A stretch of DNA of 64,000 nt, taken from Geothrix rubra (GTDB lineage Bacteria; Acidobacteriota; Holophagae; Holophagales; Holophagaceae). A model generated the notes under the pieces. The model was not told the DNA's origin. It made no database searches and worked only from the letters and a program-made list of their open reading frames with translations. The DNA is taken from positions 310,001 to 374,000 of the forward strand of contig NZ_BSDD01000004.1 in the NCBI RefSeq assembly GCF_030268065.1, read 5' to 3'. Shown here one piece after another: positions 37,538 through 45,387 of this stretch. Position numbers and translations under genes: made by a program. Numbering within the stretch: position 1 is the first letter of the stretch; each line of letters opens with the position of its first letter.

Positions 37538-38347
37538 ATGGTCACACGGTGGAAGAGCCTGGCATGGTTCGGCCTGGCGGCCTTCGGGCTGGCCCTGGTG
37601 GCCGGGCAGGCGCCGAAACAGGTGCCGCTGAACGCGCCGCCCGAGTCCACCCTCCCGGAGGGCCCCCTGGGGGAGGCCATCCGCCTGGGCCGGCAGATCT
37701 TCACGAACACCCCCGTCCACGCCGCGGCCTACTCCGGCAACGCGCTGAGCTGCAGCAGCTGCCACCTGGAGGCGGGCCGCGCGGCCAACGCCTCGCCGAT
37801 GGTGGGCCTCTGGGGGGCCTTCCCCACCTACCTGCCCCGGGCCGGCCGGGTGGGCACCCTGGAGGACCGCATCAACGGCTGCTTCCTCCGCTCCATGAAC
37901 GGCAAGCCCCTGCCCGCGGGCAGCGCCGAGATGCGGGGGATGCTGGCCTACATCTGGTGGCTCTCCCGGGACGTGCCCGTGGGCGTGGACGTCGCGGGAC
38001 GGGGCATCCCGGCCTTCCCGGCCCCGGCCCAGCCGGATGCGGCGAAGGGGAAGTCGCTCTATGCCCGGTCCTGCGCCTCCTGCCACGGGGCGGACGGCCA
38101 GGGTGCCGCCGATGCCCCGCCCCTCTGGGGGCCCCGCTCCTTCAACCTCGGCGCCGGCATGGCCCGGACCAGCAAGGCCGCGGCCTTCGTGAAGGCCAAC
38201 ATGAGCGGCCTCGACGGGGGCGCCCCCCTCACGGCCCAGGAGGCCTACGACGTCTCGGAGTACTTCACCCACCAGCCCCGGCCGGACTTCCCCGCCAAGG
38301 TGAACGACTGGCCGAAGGGCGGGAAGCCCGCGGACAGCCGCTACTAG
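37538..38347 (+). CDS. TsdA-like diheme cytochrome c (thiosulfate dehydrogenase / tetrathionate reductase family)
   Basis: The protein is a 269-residue exported protein with a signal peptide (about 1-24) and two c-type heme motifs, CSSCH (72-76) and CASCH (179-183). The segment LEDRINGCFLRSMNG places Cys115 exactly 43 residues after the first heme cysteine. This is the spacing between the heme cysteine Cys53 and axial ligand Cys96 in Allochromatium vinosum TsdA (from memory). This supports a Cys/His-ligated heme 1 and a thiosulfate/tetrathionate reaction in the periplasm. ATG at 37538 follows GGGGGAGG, and a GTG two codons earlier is less likely. It lies between a histidine kinase and a response regulator gene. 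Confidence 0.85.
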   Translation: MVTRWKSLAWFGLAAFGLALVAGQAPKQVPLNAPPESTLPEGPLGEAIRLGRQIFTNTPVHAAAYSGNALSCSSCHLEAGRAANASPMVGLWGAFPTYLPRAGRVGTLEDRINGCFLRSMNGKPLPAGSAEMRGMLAYIWWLSRDVPVGVDVAGRGIPAFPAPAQPDAAKGKSLYARSCASCHGADGQGAADAPPLWGPRSFNLGAGMARTSKAAAFVKANMSGLDGGAPLTAQEAYDVSEYFTHQPRPDFPAKVNDWPKGGKPADSRY

Positions 38348-38441
38348 GCCTCCTGATCCGCTTGGAAATTGCAGCATGGGGCTCTTGCCTTTCCAAGGCA
38401 ACGTGTGCATCTTGGAATGCCTGTTCCTTGAGCGAGACGCC

Positions 38442-39137
38442 GTGACCCACATCCTCGTGGTGGAGGACGAGCCCTCCCTCTGCCAGCTCCTCGTCAACAA
38501 CCTCAGCTTCGAAGGCTACTCCGTCGAGGCCGCCGGGGACGGTGTGCCCGCCCTGGCGGCCCACGCGGCCCGCCGGGCGGACCTCATCGTCCTGGACCTC
38601 ATGCTGCCCCAGATGGACGGCTTCGAGGTCCTGCGGAACCTCCGGGAGCGCAAGGACGAGGTGCCGGTGCTCATGCTCACGGCCCGCGGCCAGGAGACCG
38701 ACCGGGTGCAGGGCCTGAGCCTCGGGGCCGACGACTACCTGGTGAAGCCCTTCTCGGTGCTGGAGCTGATCGCGCGGGTGAAGGCCATCCTCCGCCGCAC
38801 CCGCCCCGTGGACCGCCCGCCCCTGCTCCGTTCCGGCCCCTTCCGCTTCGACCTGCCCCGCCTCGAGGCCCGGCGGGAGGGCAGGACCCTGGACCTCACG
38901 CCCCGGGAATTCCGCCTCCTGGAGATCCTCATCACCCATCCGGGGCGCACCCACAGCCGGCGGGAACTGCTCCAGCTGGCCTGGGAACCCGACGCCCGCC
39001 CCTCCGCCCGCACGGTGGATGTCCACATCGCCAACCTCCGGAAGAAGCTGGGAGAGGAGCAGGGCACGCCCTGGATCGCCACCGTGGGCGGCGAGGGCTA
39101 CCGCTGGGTGACGCCCGTGGAGCCTGAGCCGGCCTGA
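38442..39137 (+). CDS. OmpR/PhoB-family response regulator
   Basis: This is a 231-residue two-domain regulator. The receiver domain shows VEDEPSLCQLL, phosphoacceptor Asp52 in IVLDLMLPQMDG, the conserved MLTARGQ threonine and Lys-Pro in DDYLVKPF. The winged-helix DNA-binding domain (about 135-228) ends ARTVDVHIANLRKKLGE..., GYRW. I use the GTG start at 38442 because the receiver begins THILVVEDEP. An in-frame ATG at 38376 would add 22 residues without similarity. It follows the diheme cytochrome gene by 94 bp, and the histidine kinase at 35648 is the natural partner. Confidence 0.88.
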   Translation: MTHILVVEDEPSLCQLLVNNLSFEGYSVEAAGDGVPALAAHAARRADLIVLDLMLPQMDGFEVLRNLRERKDEVPVLMLTARGQETDRVQGLSLGADDYLVKPFSVLELIARVKAILRRTRPVDRPPLLRSGPFRFDLPRLEARREGRTLDLTPREFRLLEILITHPGRTHSRRELLQLAWEPDARPSARTVDVHIANLRKKLGEEQGTPWIATVGGEGYRWVTPVEPEPA

Positions 39138-39193
39138 GGCCCTCTCGCCGGACGGACATGGCCAAACCCTGGGGCCTGCAGGCAGAATGGGAC

Positions 39194-40525
39194 ATGACCA
39201 AGCCCTGGAACCCCCACAGCTGGCAGCGCTTCCCCGCGGAGCAGCAGCCCGCCTACCCCGAACCCACCGCGCTGGAGGGGGTCCTGGCGCGGCTGCGGCA
39301 GCTCCCGCCCCTGGTGGTGCCCGAGGAGGTGGACCGCCTGCGGGGCCTGCTGGCGGAGGCGGCGGCCGGCCGGCGCTTCCTGCTCCAGGGCGGGGACTGT
39401 GCCGAGCAGTTCAAGGACTGCGCGCCGGAGGCCATCGCCGGGAAGCTGCGGGTGCTGCTCCAGATGTCGGTGGCCCTCACCCACGGCGGACGCAGGCCCG
39501 TGGTGCGGGTGGGCCGCATCGCCGGCCAGTTCGCCAAGCCCCGCAGCAAGGCCACGGAGCTGATCCGCGGGCGGGAGCTGCCGAGCTACCGGGGCGACCT
39601 GGTGAACGCCCTCGAGGCCACGCCCGAGGCGCGACGCCCTGACCCGTCCCGGATGCTGGAGGCCTACTTCCACGCCGCCGCCACCCTCAACCACCTGCGG
39701 GCCCTCACGGCCGGCGGCTTCGCGGACCTGCACCACCCCGAGCGCTGGGAGCTGCCCGGCGGCACGGGCGAGGTGCCCGAGTACCGCCGGACCCTGGACC
39801 AGGTGAAGGAGTCCCTGGATTTCCTGGAGGCCCTGGGCGGCGTCCAGCGGGACGCCCTGGAGCGCATCGACTTCTTCACCAGCCACGAGGCCCTCCTCCT
39901 GCCCTTCGAGGAGGCCCTCACCCGCTGGGTGGTCGAGGCCGGGGCCTACTACAACCTCGGCGCCCACACCCTCTGGGTGGGCGAGCGCACTCGGCAGCTG
40001 GACGGGGCCCACATCGAATACCTCCGGGGCCTGCGCAACCCCCTGGGGGTGAAGGTGGGCCCCAGCGCCACGCCGGAGCATCTCGTGGCCCTCCTCGACC
40101 GTCTCGACCCGGGGCGCGAGGCGGGACGCATCACCCTCATCTCCCGCTTCGGCGCCCGGCGGATCCGCGAGGCCCTGCCGCCCCTGCTGAAGGCCGTGCA
40201 GGCCGCGGGGCGGACCGTCCTCTGGAGCTGCGATCCCATGCACGGCAATGGGGTCGAGAGTGCCCAGGGGCTCAAGACCCGGGACTTCGACGCCATCCTC
40301 GCCGAGCTCCGCCAGGCCTTCGAGATCCACCGGGAGCTCGGCTCCCACCTGGGCGGCGTCCACTTCGAGCTCACGGGCGAGGCCGTGACGGAATGCACCG
40401 GCGGCACCCAGCGGCTGTCGGAGGTGGACCTGGCGAAGGCATACGAGACCGGCTGCGACCCGCGGCTGAACGGCGTCCAGAGCCTGGAGATGGCCTTCCT
40501 CATCGCGGAGATGATGCGGGGCTGA
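39194..40525 (+). CDS. Class II (plant/AroA-II type) DAHP synthase
   Basis: The enzyme condenses phosphoenolpyruvate with erythrose 4-phosphate to DAHP, opening the shikimate pathway. The 443-residue protein has the class II hallmarks PxSWQRFPAEQQPAYP at the start, FLLQGGDCAEQF, VVRVGRIAGQFAKPRS, and the C-terminal DPMHGNG and GGVHFELTGEAVTECTGG. It is unlike the short type I AroF/G/H proteins. The start MTKPWNPHSW is the family norm; an in-frame ATG 12 codons earlier is possible. It lies alone before a minus-strand gene. Confidence 0.95.
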   Translation: MTKPWNPHSWQRFPAEQQPAYPEPTALEGVLARLRQLPPLVVPEEVDRLRGLLAEAAAGRRFLLQGGDCAEQFKDCAPEAIAGKLRVLLQMSVALTHGGRRPVVRVGRIAGQFAKPRSKATELIRGRELPSYRGDLVNALEATPEARRPDPSRMLEAYFHAAATLNHLRALTAGGFADLHHPERWELPGGTGEVPEYRRTLDQVKESLDFLEALGGVQRDALERIDFFTSHEALLLPFEEALTRWVVEAGAYYNLGAHTLWVGERTRQLDGAHIEYLRGLRNPLGVKVGPSATPEHLVALLDRLDPGREAGRITLISRFGARRIREALPPLLKAVQAAGRTVLWSCDPMHGNGVESAQGLKTRDFDAILAELRQAFEIHRELGSHLGGVHFELTGEAVTECTGGTQRLSEVDLAKAYETGCDPRLNGVQSLEMAFLIAEMMRG

Positions 40526-40537
40526 CCGCCGCGCCGG

Positions 40538-41287
40538 TCACTGCACGGTGGGGTGCAGCGCCTCCACGCCCAGGCGCAGGTCCAGCGCCTCGAAGGGGGC
40601 CTGCAGCACCAGGGAGGTCCCGGGCTCCAGGTCCGGGAGGGGCTTCAGCCGCGGGGCGGGCAGCAGCAGGACCTCGCCGGGCCGCAGGAGGGGGAGCTCG
40701 ATGCCCTCCCAGGCACTGAAGGGGATGCGCCGCCGGTGGGTGCCCGTCCGCAGGTCCAGCTGGCCCTGGGGCCAGTCCGTCACCATCCAGGCGCCCAGGA
40801 CCGCGCCTCCGGCGTCCTCCAGGGCCAGGCAGAAGCCGGCGGCCGCGCCGCCCAGGGTGCCCAGGGCGGCCAGGGTCGGGCGCGGGGGCGCCTGGAGCAG
40901 GCCGCCGGGGCCGGCCACCCGCAGGCGGTCCAGGGCGCCGCCGCCGGCCTGCCGCAGGGTGGCCGGCCGGGGCAGACAGGGCAGGAGGGTCACCGCGTCC
41001 GGCCGCGGGGCCAGGGTCTCCGGCAGGGTGCCGCGCCGATCCCATTTCTCCGCATAGGCCAGGGTCTGCCGGAGGCGGGCCAGGGCCCGGGGTCCACCCT
41101 CCAGGGCGCGCCGGAGGCTGGGGGGCACGAGCACCTCCGCCAGCCGGTCCGGCGCCCCCTCCCCGAGCTTGCGCAGTCGCACGGCCTCGAGGCGGTTCAG
41201 GTCCGCCAGGCGGCCCGAGTCCAGACGGGCCACCAGGGCCCGGCGCTCGCCGGGGCCCTCCGCCCAGACTGCCGTGCCCAGGATCAC
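40538..41287 (-). CDS. Protein of unknown function (distantly FAH-like pattern)
   Basis: This 249-residue cytoplasmic protein with a GTG start has no signal or membrane segment. The first 100 residues are helical and Arg/Leu-rich (LNRLEAVRLRKLGEGAPDRL...). The second half is beta-rich with TLLPCLPRPATLRQAGG, AFCLALED..GAWMVTDWPQG and GEVLLLPAPRLKPLPDL. The layout is vaguely that of fumarylacetoacetate hydrolase-family proteins, but I see no metal site, so I do not name a function. It starts 7 bp after the thioesterase stop and probably shares its transcript. Confidence 0.65.
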   Translation of the reverse strand: MILGTAVWAEGPGERRALVARLDSGRLADLNRLEAVRLRKLGEGAPDRLAEVLVPPSLRRALEGGPRALARLRQTLAYAEKWDRRGTLPETLAPRPDAVTLLPCLPRPATLRQAGGGALDRLRVAGPGGLLQAPPRPTLAALGTLGGAAAGFCLALEDAGGAVLGAWMVTDWPQGQLDLRTGTHRRRIPFSAWEGIELPLLRPGEVLLLPAPRLKPLPDLEPGTSLVLQAPFEALDLRLGVEALHPTVQ

Positions 41288-41294
41288 GGCCGGC

Positions 41295-41690
41295 TCAGGC
41301 CTGGGCCTCGAGCCAGGCGCGTGTGCCCGGCGCGAGGGCCCTGGGCCGGTTGGTGGCGAAGTCCAGCATCACCTGGACCGTCCGCCCTTCCGCGAAGAGC
41401 TCTCCCCCCAGGCCCTTCGTGAGGCGGTAGGTCAGGTCGAAGGAACTGTTGCCCACCTTGGTGCAGTGGAGTTCCACCCGCACGTCGTCCCCCAGGAGGA
41501 TGGGCATGCGGTAGTCCACCTCCACCCGGGCGATGAGGAAGCCCTCCTCCTGGAACTTGCGGCCGCCCAGGAAGGTGCGCCACCACTGGAACCGGCCCTG
41601 TTCCATGAAGCTCACCACCACGGCGTTGTTCACATGCCCCATGGCGTCCAGGTCGCTGAACCGCACCTCGATGGGATGGGAAAAGGGCAT
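41295..41690 (-). CDS. Acyl-CoA thioesterase, 4-hydroxybenzoyl-CoA/YbgC type hotdog fold
   Basis: The family hydrolyses acyl-CoA thioesters. The 131-residue protein starts MPFSHPIEVRFSDLDAMGHVNN, which is the hotdog signature with the catalytic Asp in SDLDAMGHVNN. The chosen ATG at 41690 has AGGAGG just upstream; a TTG six codons earlier is open but unlikely. YbgC-type proteins may join a Tol-Pal locus or work on phospholipid or aromatic acyl-CoA, and neither context is present. It lies upstream of the unknown 40538-41287 gene. Confidence 0.9.
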   Translation of the reverse strand: MPFSHPIEVRFSDLDAMGHVNNAVVVSFMEQGRFQWWRTFLGGRKFQEEGFLIARVEVDYRMPILLGDDVRVELHCTKVGNSSFDLTYRLTKGLGGELFAEGRTVQVMLDFATNRPRALAPGTRAWLEAQA

Positions 41691-41731
41691 GGCCGCCTCC
41701 TGGCTCAAACCTTACCCCAACCCGTGCGATC

Positions 41732-42121
41732 ATGCCGCGGACCGCCATGCCCGCCCCCCTGCTCATCGCCTACGACCCCGACTGCAGCCTCTGCTTCCGC
41801 ATGGCGCTCTGGCTGGCCCGGCGGGACCGGCGCGGCCTCCTGCTGGTGGCCCCCCTGCGGGACCCCGAGGTCCTGGTGCTGGCGCCGGAGCTGGCGGGCC
41901 GCGACCTCTCGCGGGAGATCCACGGACTGGACCTGGGCACCCGCCGGATCTGGCAGGGGGCGGAGCTCCTGGCCCCCATCGCCCGGCGGCTGCCCGCCTG
42001 GGCCTGGGCGGCGCCCCTGCTGCGGATCCCGGGCGTGACCGCCCTGGTCCACCGCCTCTACCTCGGCTGGTCGGGGTGGCGGTTCCGCCGCACGGGGCGG
42101 CTGCCCTTCCGGGATGGCTGA
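41732..42121 (+). CDS. DCC-family (DUF393) thiol-disulfide-type protein
   Basis: The protein is 129 residues long and begins LLIAYDPDCSLCFRMALWL, which carries the DxDCxxC motif that names the DCC family. The motif resembles thioredoxin-like redox sites. The C-terminal half is hydrophobic and Trp/Arg-rich (LPAWAWAAPLLRIPGVTALVHRLY). The substrate is unknown. The start is uncertain (41732 or 41747), and neither has a good ribosome-binding site. It runs close to the CPBP protease gene downstream (32 bp). Confidence 0.75.
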   Translation: MPRTAMPAPLLIAYDPDCSLCFRMALWLARRDRRGLLLVAPLRDPEVLVLAPELAGRDLSREIHGLDLGTRRIWQGAELLAPIARRLPAWAWAAPLLRIPGVTALVHRLYLGWSGWRFRRTGRLPFRDG

Positions 42122-42153
42122 CACCCCCGGCCGGGCCACGGCATCCTGGAACC

Positions 42154-43494
42154 ATGGACGCCACCCCCGCCTCTCCCTGGCAGCCGGACCGCCGCTGGGC
42201 GGATCCCCTCATCGCCCTCCTGGCCACCCTCGCCCTCCTGGCCGCGGGCCTCACGCTGCTGTCGAAGCGGGCCAGGGCAGGCCGACCCGCGGACCACGCG
42301 AGCCTCCAAGGCCGGATGATGGAGCCGCTGCTCTCGGCGCCCAGGCTCCTCGGAACCCGGATGCCCCTCCGGGGGACGAGCGCCGCCCGGGCCCAGGCCC
42401 AGCTCAAGGAGCCCTGGGACCGCGCGCTCCTGTCCGTGCTGGCCGCGGAGGATGGGGATCTGGTCATGGGCCGGGACCTGGCCAGGGCGCCCCAGGGGCC
42501 CTGGGGCGACCGCTTCCGCGCCGCCTGGGCCGCGGCCTACGACCACGGCCCCCTGCCGGGAGGCGCGCTCGCCCCGGAGCTGCGCGAGCGGCTGGGGCAC
42601 GGGTACGCCGCGGCCATGCTCGCCTCCCGGCTGGCGGACCGGGTCGGCGGGAACGGCGAGGCGCTGCGGACTGCGGCCCGGGAGGCCCTGCTCCTGCGCC
42701 TGGCGGCCCTGGGCGCCTTCGGCCTGCTGGTGACGGGCCTGGGCCTGGGCGGGGTGGCCGTGGGGATCTACCTGGTCGCCACGCGGAAGGCGCCCCTTCC
42801 CCGCCCCCTGCCGGAATGGGGCCTGTCGGGCCGCGCCGCGGCCCTGGTGCTGCTCACCTGGTTCCTGCTCTTCTTCCTGGCGGGGAACCTGGCGGCCCTG
42901 CTGATGGCGCCCTTCCCCCACGTCCGCTGGCTGGCGGTGCCCCTGGGCTACGGCCTCCACGCGGCCGGAGGCCTCGCCCTGCTCTGCCGGGCCGAGGGCA
43001 TCCCCTTCCGGGAGCTGTGGCGGCGCCTCACCCCACCCCCGGCGCGGCGGGCCCTGGCCTGGGGCCCCGCCTTCCTCGCCCTGGCGGTGGCGATGGTGAT
43101 GGGGCTGGCCCTGGTGCTCGGCCCCTTCCTCAAGTCCGACGAAGCGCCCCAGCGGGAACTGGTGGAGCTGCTGCGGGGCCTCAGCGGCTGGGGTCCCACG
43201 GTGGCCATGTTCCTGGTGGTGGCGGGGCTGGCGCCCTTCTTCGAGGAGACCCTCTTCCGGGGCTTCCTGTTGCCGGTGCTGGCCCGGCGCTGGTCCATGA
43301 CCTGGGCCCTGCTGGGCTCCGCCCTGCTCTTCGGGGCCATCCACCTCCAGCCCCTGGGGCTGCCCACCCTCAGCGCCCTGGGCCTGGTGCTGGGCCTGGC
43401 CATGCGGCGCACGGGCAGCGTCTGGACCGCCATCCTCGTCCACGGCTGCTGGAATGGCGCCGTGTTCATCCTGATGCGGACGCTGGGGGGCTGA
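42154..43494 (+). CDS. CPBP (CAAX/bacteriocin-processing) intramembrane metalloprotease
   Basis: This is a 446-residue membrane protein. The N-terminal ~200 residues are mostly soluble and Ala-rich, with one helix at about 18-38. The C-terminal ~250 form a cluster of about eight membrane helices. The active site is EExxxR at Glu364-Arg369 (FFEETLFRG), with His397 in the FGAIHLQP segment and HGCWNG (His430, Asn435). The family includes type II CAAX proteases and bacteriocin-maturation enzymes, but most bacterial members have no known substrate. Two bases separate its stop from the convergent kinase stop. Confidence 0.88.
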   Translation: MDATPASPWQPDRRWADPLIALLATLALLAAGLTLLSKRARAGRPADHASLQGRMMEPLLSAPRLLGTRMPLRGTSAARAQAQLKEPWDRALLSVLAAEDGDLVMGRDLARAPQGPWGDRFRAAWAAAYDHGPLPGGALAPELRERLGHGYAAAMLASRLADRVGGNGEALRTAAREALLLRLAALGAFGLLVTGLGLGGVAVGIYLVATRKAPLPRPLPEWGLSGRAAALVLLTWFLLFFLAGNLAALLMAPFPHVRWLAVPLGYGLHAAGGLALLCRAEGIPFRELWRRLTPPPARRALAWGPAFLALAVAMVMGLALVLGPFLKSDEAPQRELVELLRGLSGWGPTVAMFLVVAGLAPFFEETLFRGFLLPVLARRWSMTWALLGSALLFGAIHLQPLGLPTLSALGLVLGLAMRRTGSVWTAILVHGCWNGAVFILMRTLGG

Positions 43495-43496
43495 GC

Positions 43497-44720
43497 CTAG
43501 TCGTTCCAGTGGAAGTTGGCCAGGGCCGGCGCCAGCCACCAGAAGAGCTGGAGCAGCAGGAAGAGGAGCACCACCCACTTCAGGACGCGCAGCCAGTTCG
43601 TGCCCTCCTCCGGCCCCCGGGCCTGGGTGCGCCGCGTGGTGAGGTAGGACGCCACCGGGTCCTCCGCCAGGTCGATCCGCACGGGCTGGCTCTTCCTGAG
43701 GCGGGCATCGGTGGTCTCCTGGGCCGCCGTCAGGGGGGCCTGCTCCGAGGCGCGGAAGCGGCTCACGGAGACCATGCCGCTGGCATCGTCCTCCTGGGTG
43801 AGGGCGCCGAAGAGCTTGGCCCGCAGGTGGGCCGGGCCCGGCAGGGCATCGATGAGCTCCTCCATGAACTCGGGCAGCGTGGTGTGCCGCTCATCGGGAT
43901 CCGGGGAGAGGGCCCGCTGGAAGACCCCGGCCAGCTGCGGGGGCATGTCCGGGGGAATGGCCACGGGGTCCTGGAGGATGTGGATGATGATCTCCGTGAG
44001 CCCGCTGCCCGGGTGGGGAAGCTGGCCGGTGAGGAGCTCGAAGGCCGTGGCGGCGAAGCTGTAGCGGTCGGAGGCGGGGGTGCCCTCGCCCCCCTTCAGC
44101 ACCTCGGGCGGCGCATAGGCCGGCGAGCCCAGGAAATCGCCCGTGACCGTGAGGCGCAGCGCCAGGGTCTGGGCGTAGCCCGTGTCCTCCCCCTCCGGCG
44201 GCAGATCGGGATCCAGGGGGCCCTCGGGCATCAGCCCCATGTGCCCCAGGGTGCGGGCGATCCCGAAATCCATGAGCTTGGCCCGGCCCTCCTCGCTCAG
44301 CAGGATGTTGTCGGGCTTGATGTCCCGGTGCACGATGGCGCGCCGATGGGCGGCCCGCAGGGCCCGCATGGCCTGGATCAGCACCCGGACGCTGGTCTCC
44401 AGGTCCAGGTCCTTCTCCTTGATGTGCTTGCCCAGGCTCTTGCCCTCGACGTACTCCATGGCCAGGAAGGGGCCGATCTCCTCTTCCACGCCCACGTCGA
44501 AGACGGTGACCACGTTGGGGTGGTTCAGCTGGGCGCTGATCTCCGCCTCCCGGCGGAACCGGAGCATGGCCTGGTTGCGGGCCTCCCCCGCCACCTTCAC
44601 GACCTTGATGGCCACCCGGCGCTTGAGGAGCGGGTCCTCGGCCAGGTAGACCGCCCCCATCCCCCCCGATCCGATGGGTCTGATCACCTGGTAGCGACCG
44701 ATGCTCTTGGGATCCGGCAT
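43497..44720 (-). CDS. Hanks-type Ser/Thr protein kinase with C-terminal membrane anchor
   Basis: This is a 407-residue protein with an N-terminal kinase domain (about 8-290): glycine loop GSGGMG, Lys39 in VAIKVV, HRD at 131-133 (IVHRDIKPDN), DFG at 151-153 and the SPAYAPPE activation segment. A linker with several Ser/Thr follows. A single helix near the C-terminus (about 380-400, VLKWVVLLFLLLQLFWWL) ends the protein with only about a dozen residues outside, so there is no PASTA or other sensor domain. It is divergent from the EF-P gene across 75 bp. Substrates are unknown. Confidence 0.93.
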   Translation of the reverse strand: MPDPKSIGRYQVIRPIGSGGMGAVYLAEDPLLKRRVAIKVVKVAGEARNQAMLRFRREAEISAQLNHPNVVTVFDVGVEEEIGPFLAMEYVEGKSLGKHIKEKDLDLETSVRVLIQAMRALRAAHRRAIVHRDIKPDNILLSEEGRAKLMDFGIARTLGHMGLMPEGPLDPDLPPEGEDTGYAQTLALRLTVTGDFLGSPAYAPPEVLKGGEGTPASDRYSFAATAFELLTGQLPHPGSGLTEIIIHILQDPVAIPPDMPPQLAGVFQRALSPDPDERHTTLPEFMEELIDALPGPAHLRAKLFGALTQEDDASGMVSVSRFRASEQAPLTAAQETTDARLRKSQPVRIDLAEDPVASYLTTRRTQARGPEEGTNWLRVLKWVVLLFLLLQLFWWLAPALANFHWND

Positions 44721-44728
44721 AGACTTCC

Positions 44729-44761
44729 GATTCTAGGTTCATCGGCAGCGCATGTAGAATC
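44729..44761. promoter_or_regulatory. Inverted repeat that may hold overlapping divergent promoters (Ser/Thr kinase and EF-P)
   Basis: GATTCTA (44729-44735) and TAGAATC (44755-44761) are perfect inverted repeats 19 bp apart. Rightward, TTCTAG and TAGAAT are 18 bp apart; leftward, TTCTAC and TAGAAT are also 18 bp apart. Each arm would be the -10 box of one direction and the -35 of the other. The kinase transcript would be almost leaderless. Confidence 0.45.
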
Positions 44762-44795
44762 TTAGGTTTGGCAGGAACCTACCCGGAGACCCCCC

Positions 44796-45371
44796 ATGGC
44801 CGCCCTCATCGAAGCCATCGGCATCAAGCGCAAAATGTTCTTCGAGCTCGAGGACACGCCGTACCACTGCCTCGACGTGGAAATTTCCACGCCCACCGCC
44901 CGGGGCGGGCAGACGCTCGTGCGCCTCAAGATGCGGAACCTCCTCACCCGCGCCGTCTTCGACAAGACATTCAAGGCCGGCGACAAGTTCAAGGAGCCCG
45001 ACCTCGTCCTCTCCCCCGCCAGCTACCTGTACACCGATGGCGAAGGCTCCCACTTCATGGACCAGGAGACCTACGAGACCCACACCCTCAACGGCGAGAT
45101 GGTCGGCGACGCCCTGGACTACCTCATCGAAGGCCAGGTGGTGCAGATCCAGAAGTTCAATGGCAACCCCATCGGCCTCCAGCTGCCCCAGCAGGTGGAG
45201 CTCACCGTGACCTACACCGAGCCCGGCGCCCGGGGCGACACGGCCAGCGGCAACGTCACCAAGCCGGCCAAGCTGGAGACCGGCATCGAGATCAAGGTGC
45301 CCCTCTTCATCAAGGAGGGCGAGAAGGTGAAGGTGAGCACCGAGACCGGCGAGTTCGCAGGCCGGGCCTAG
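44796..45371 (+). CDS. efp: Elongation factor P
   Basis: EF-P relieves ribosome stalling at polyproline stretches. The 191-residue, three-domain OB/KOW protein ends in the canonical LTVTYTEPGARGDTASGNVT, KPAKLETGIEIKVPLFI and EGEKVKVSTETGEF. In domain I, the tip loop reads STPTARGGQTLVRLKM. The residue at the usual modified position is Arg or Gly (Arg36) rather than Lys, and the loop is one residue longer than in the Lys34 or Arg32 forms I compared from memory. It is likely transcribed with rsgA downstream (16 bp). Confidence 0.95.
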   Translation: MAALIEAIGIKRKMFFELEDTPYHCLDVEISTPTARGGQTLVRLKMRNLLTRAVFDKTFKAGDKFKEPDLVLSPASYLYTDGEGSHFMDQETYETHTLNGEMVGDALDYLIEGQVVQIQKFNGNPIGLQLPQQVELTVTYTEPGARGDTASGNVTKPAKLETGIEIKVPLFIKEGEKVKVSTETGEFAGRA

Positions 45372-45387
45372 GGATGGGGGCCCCGGC

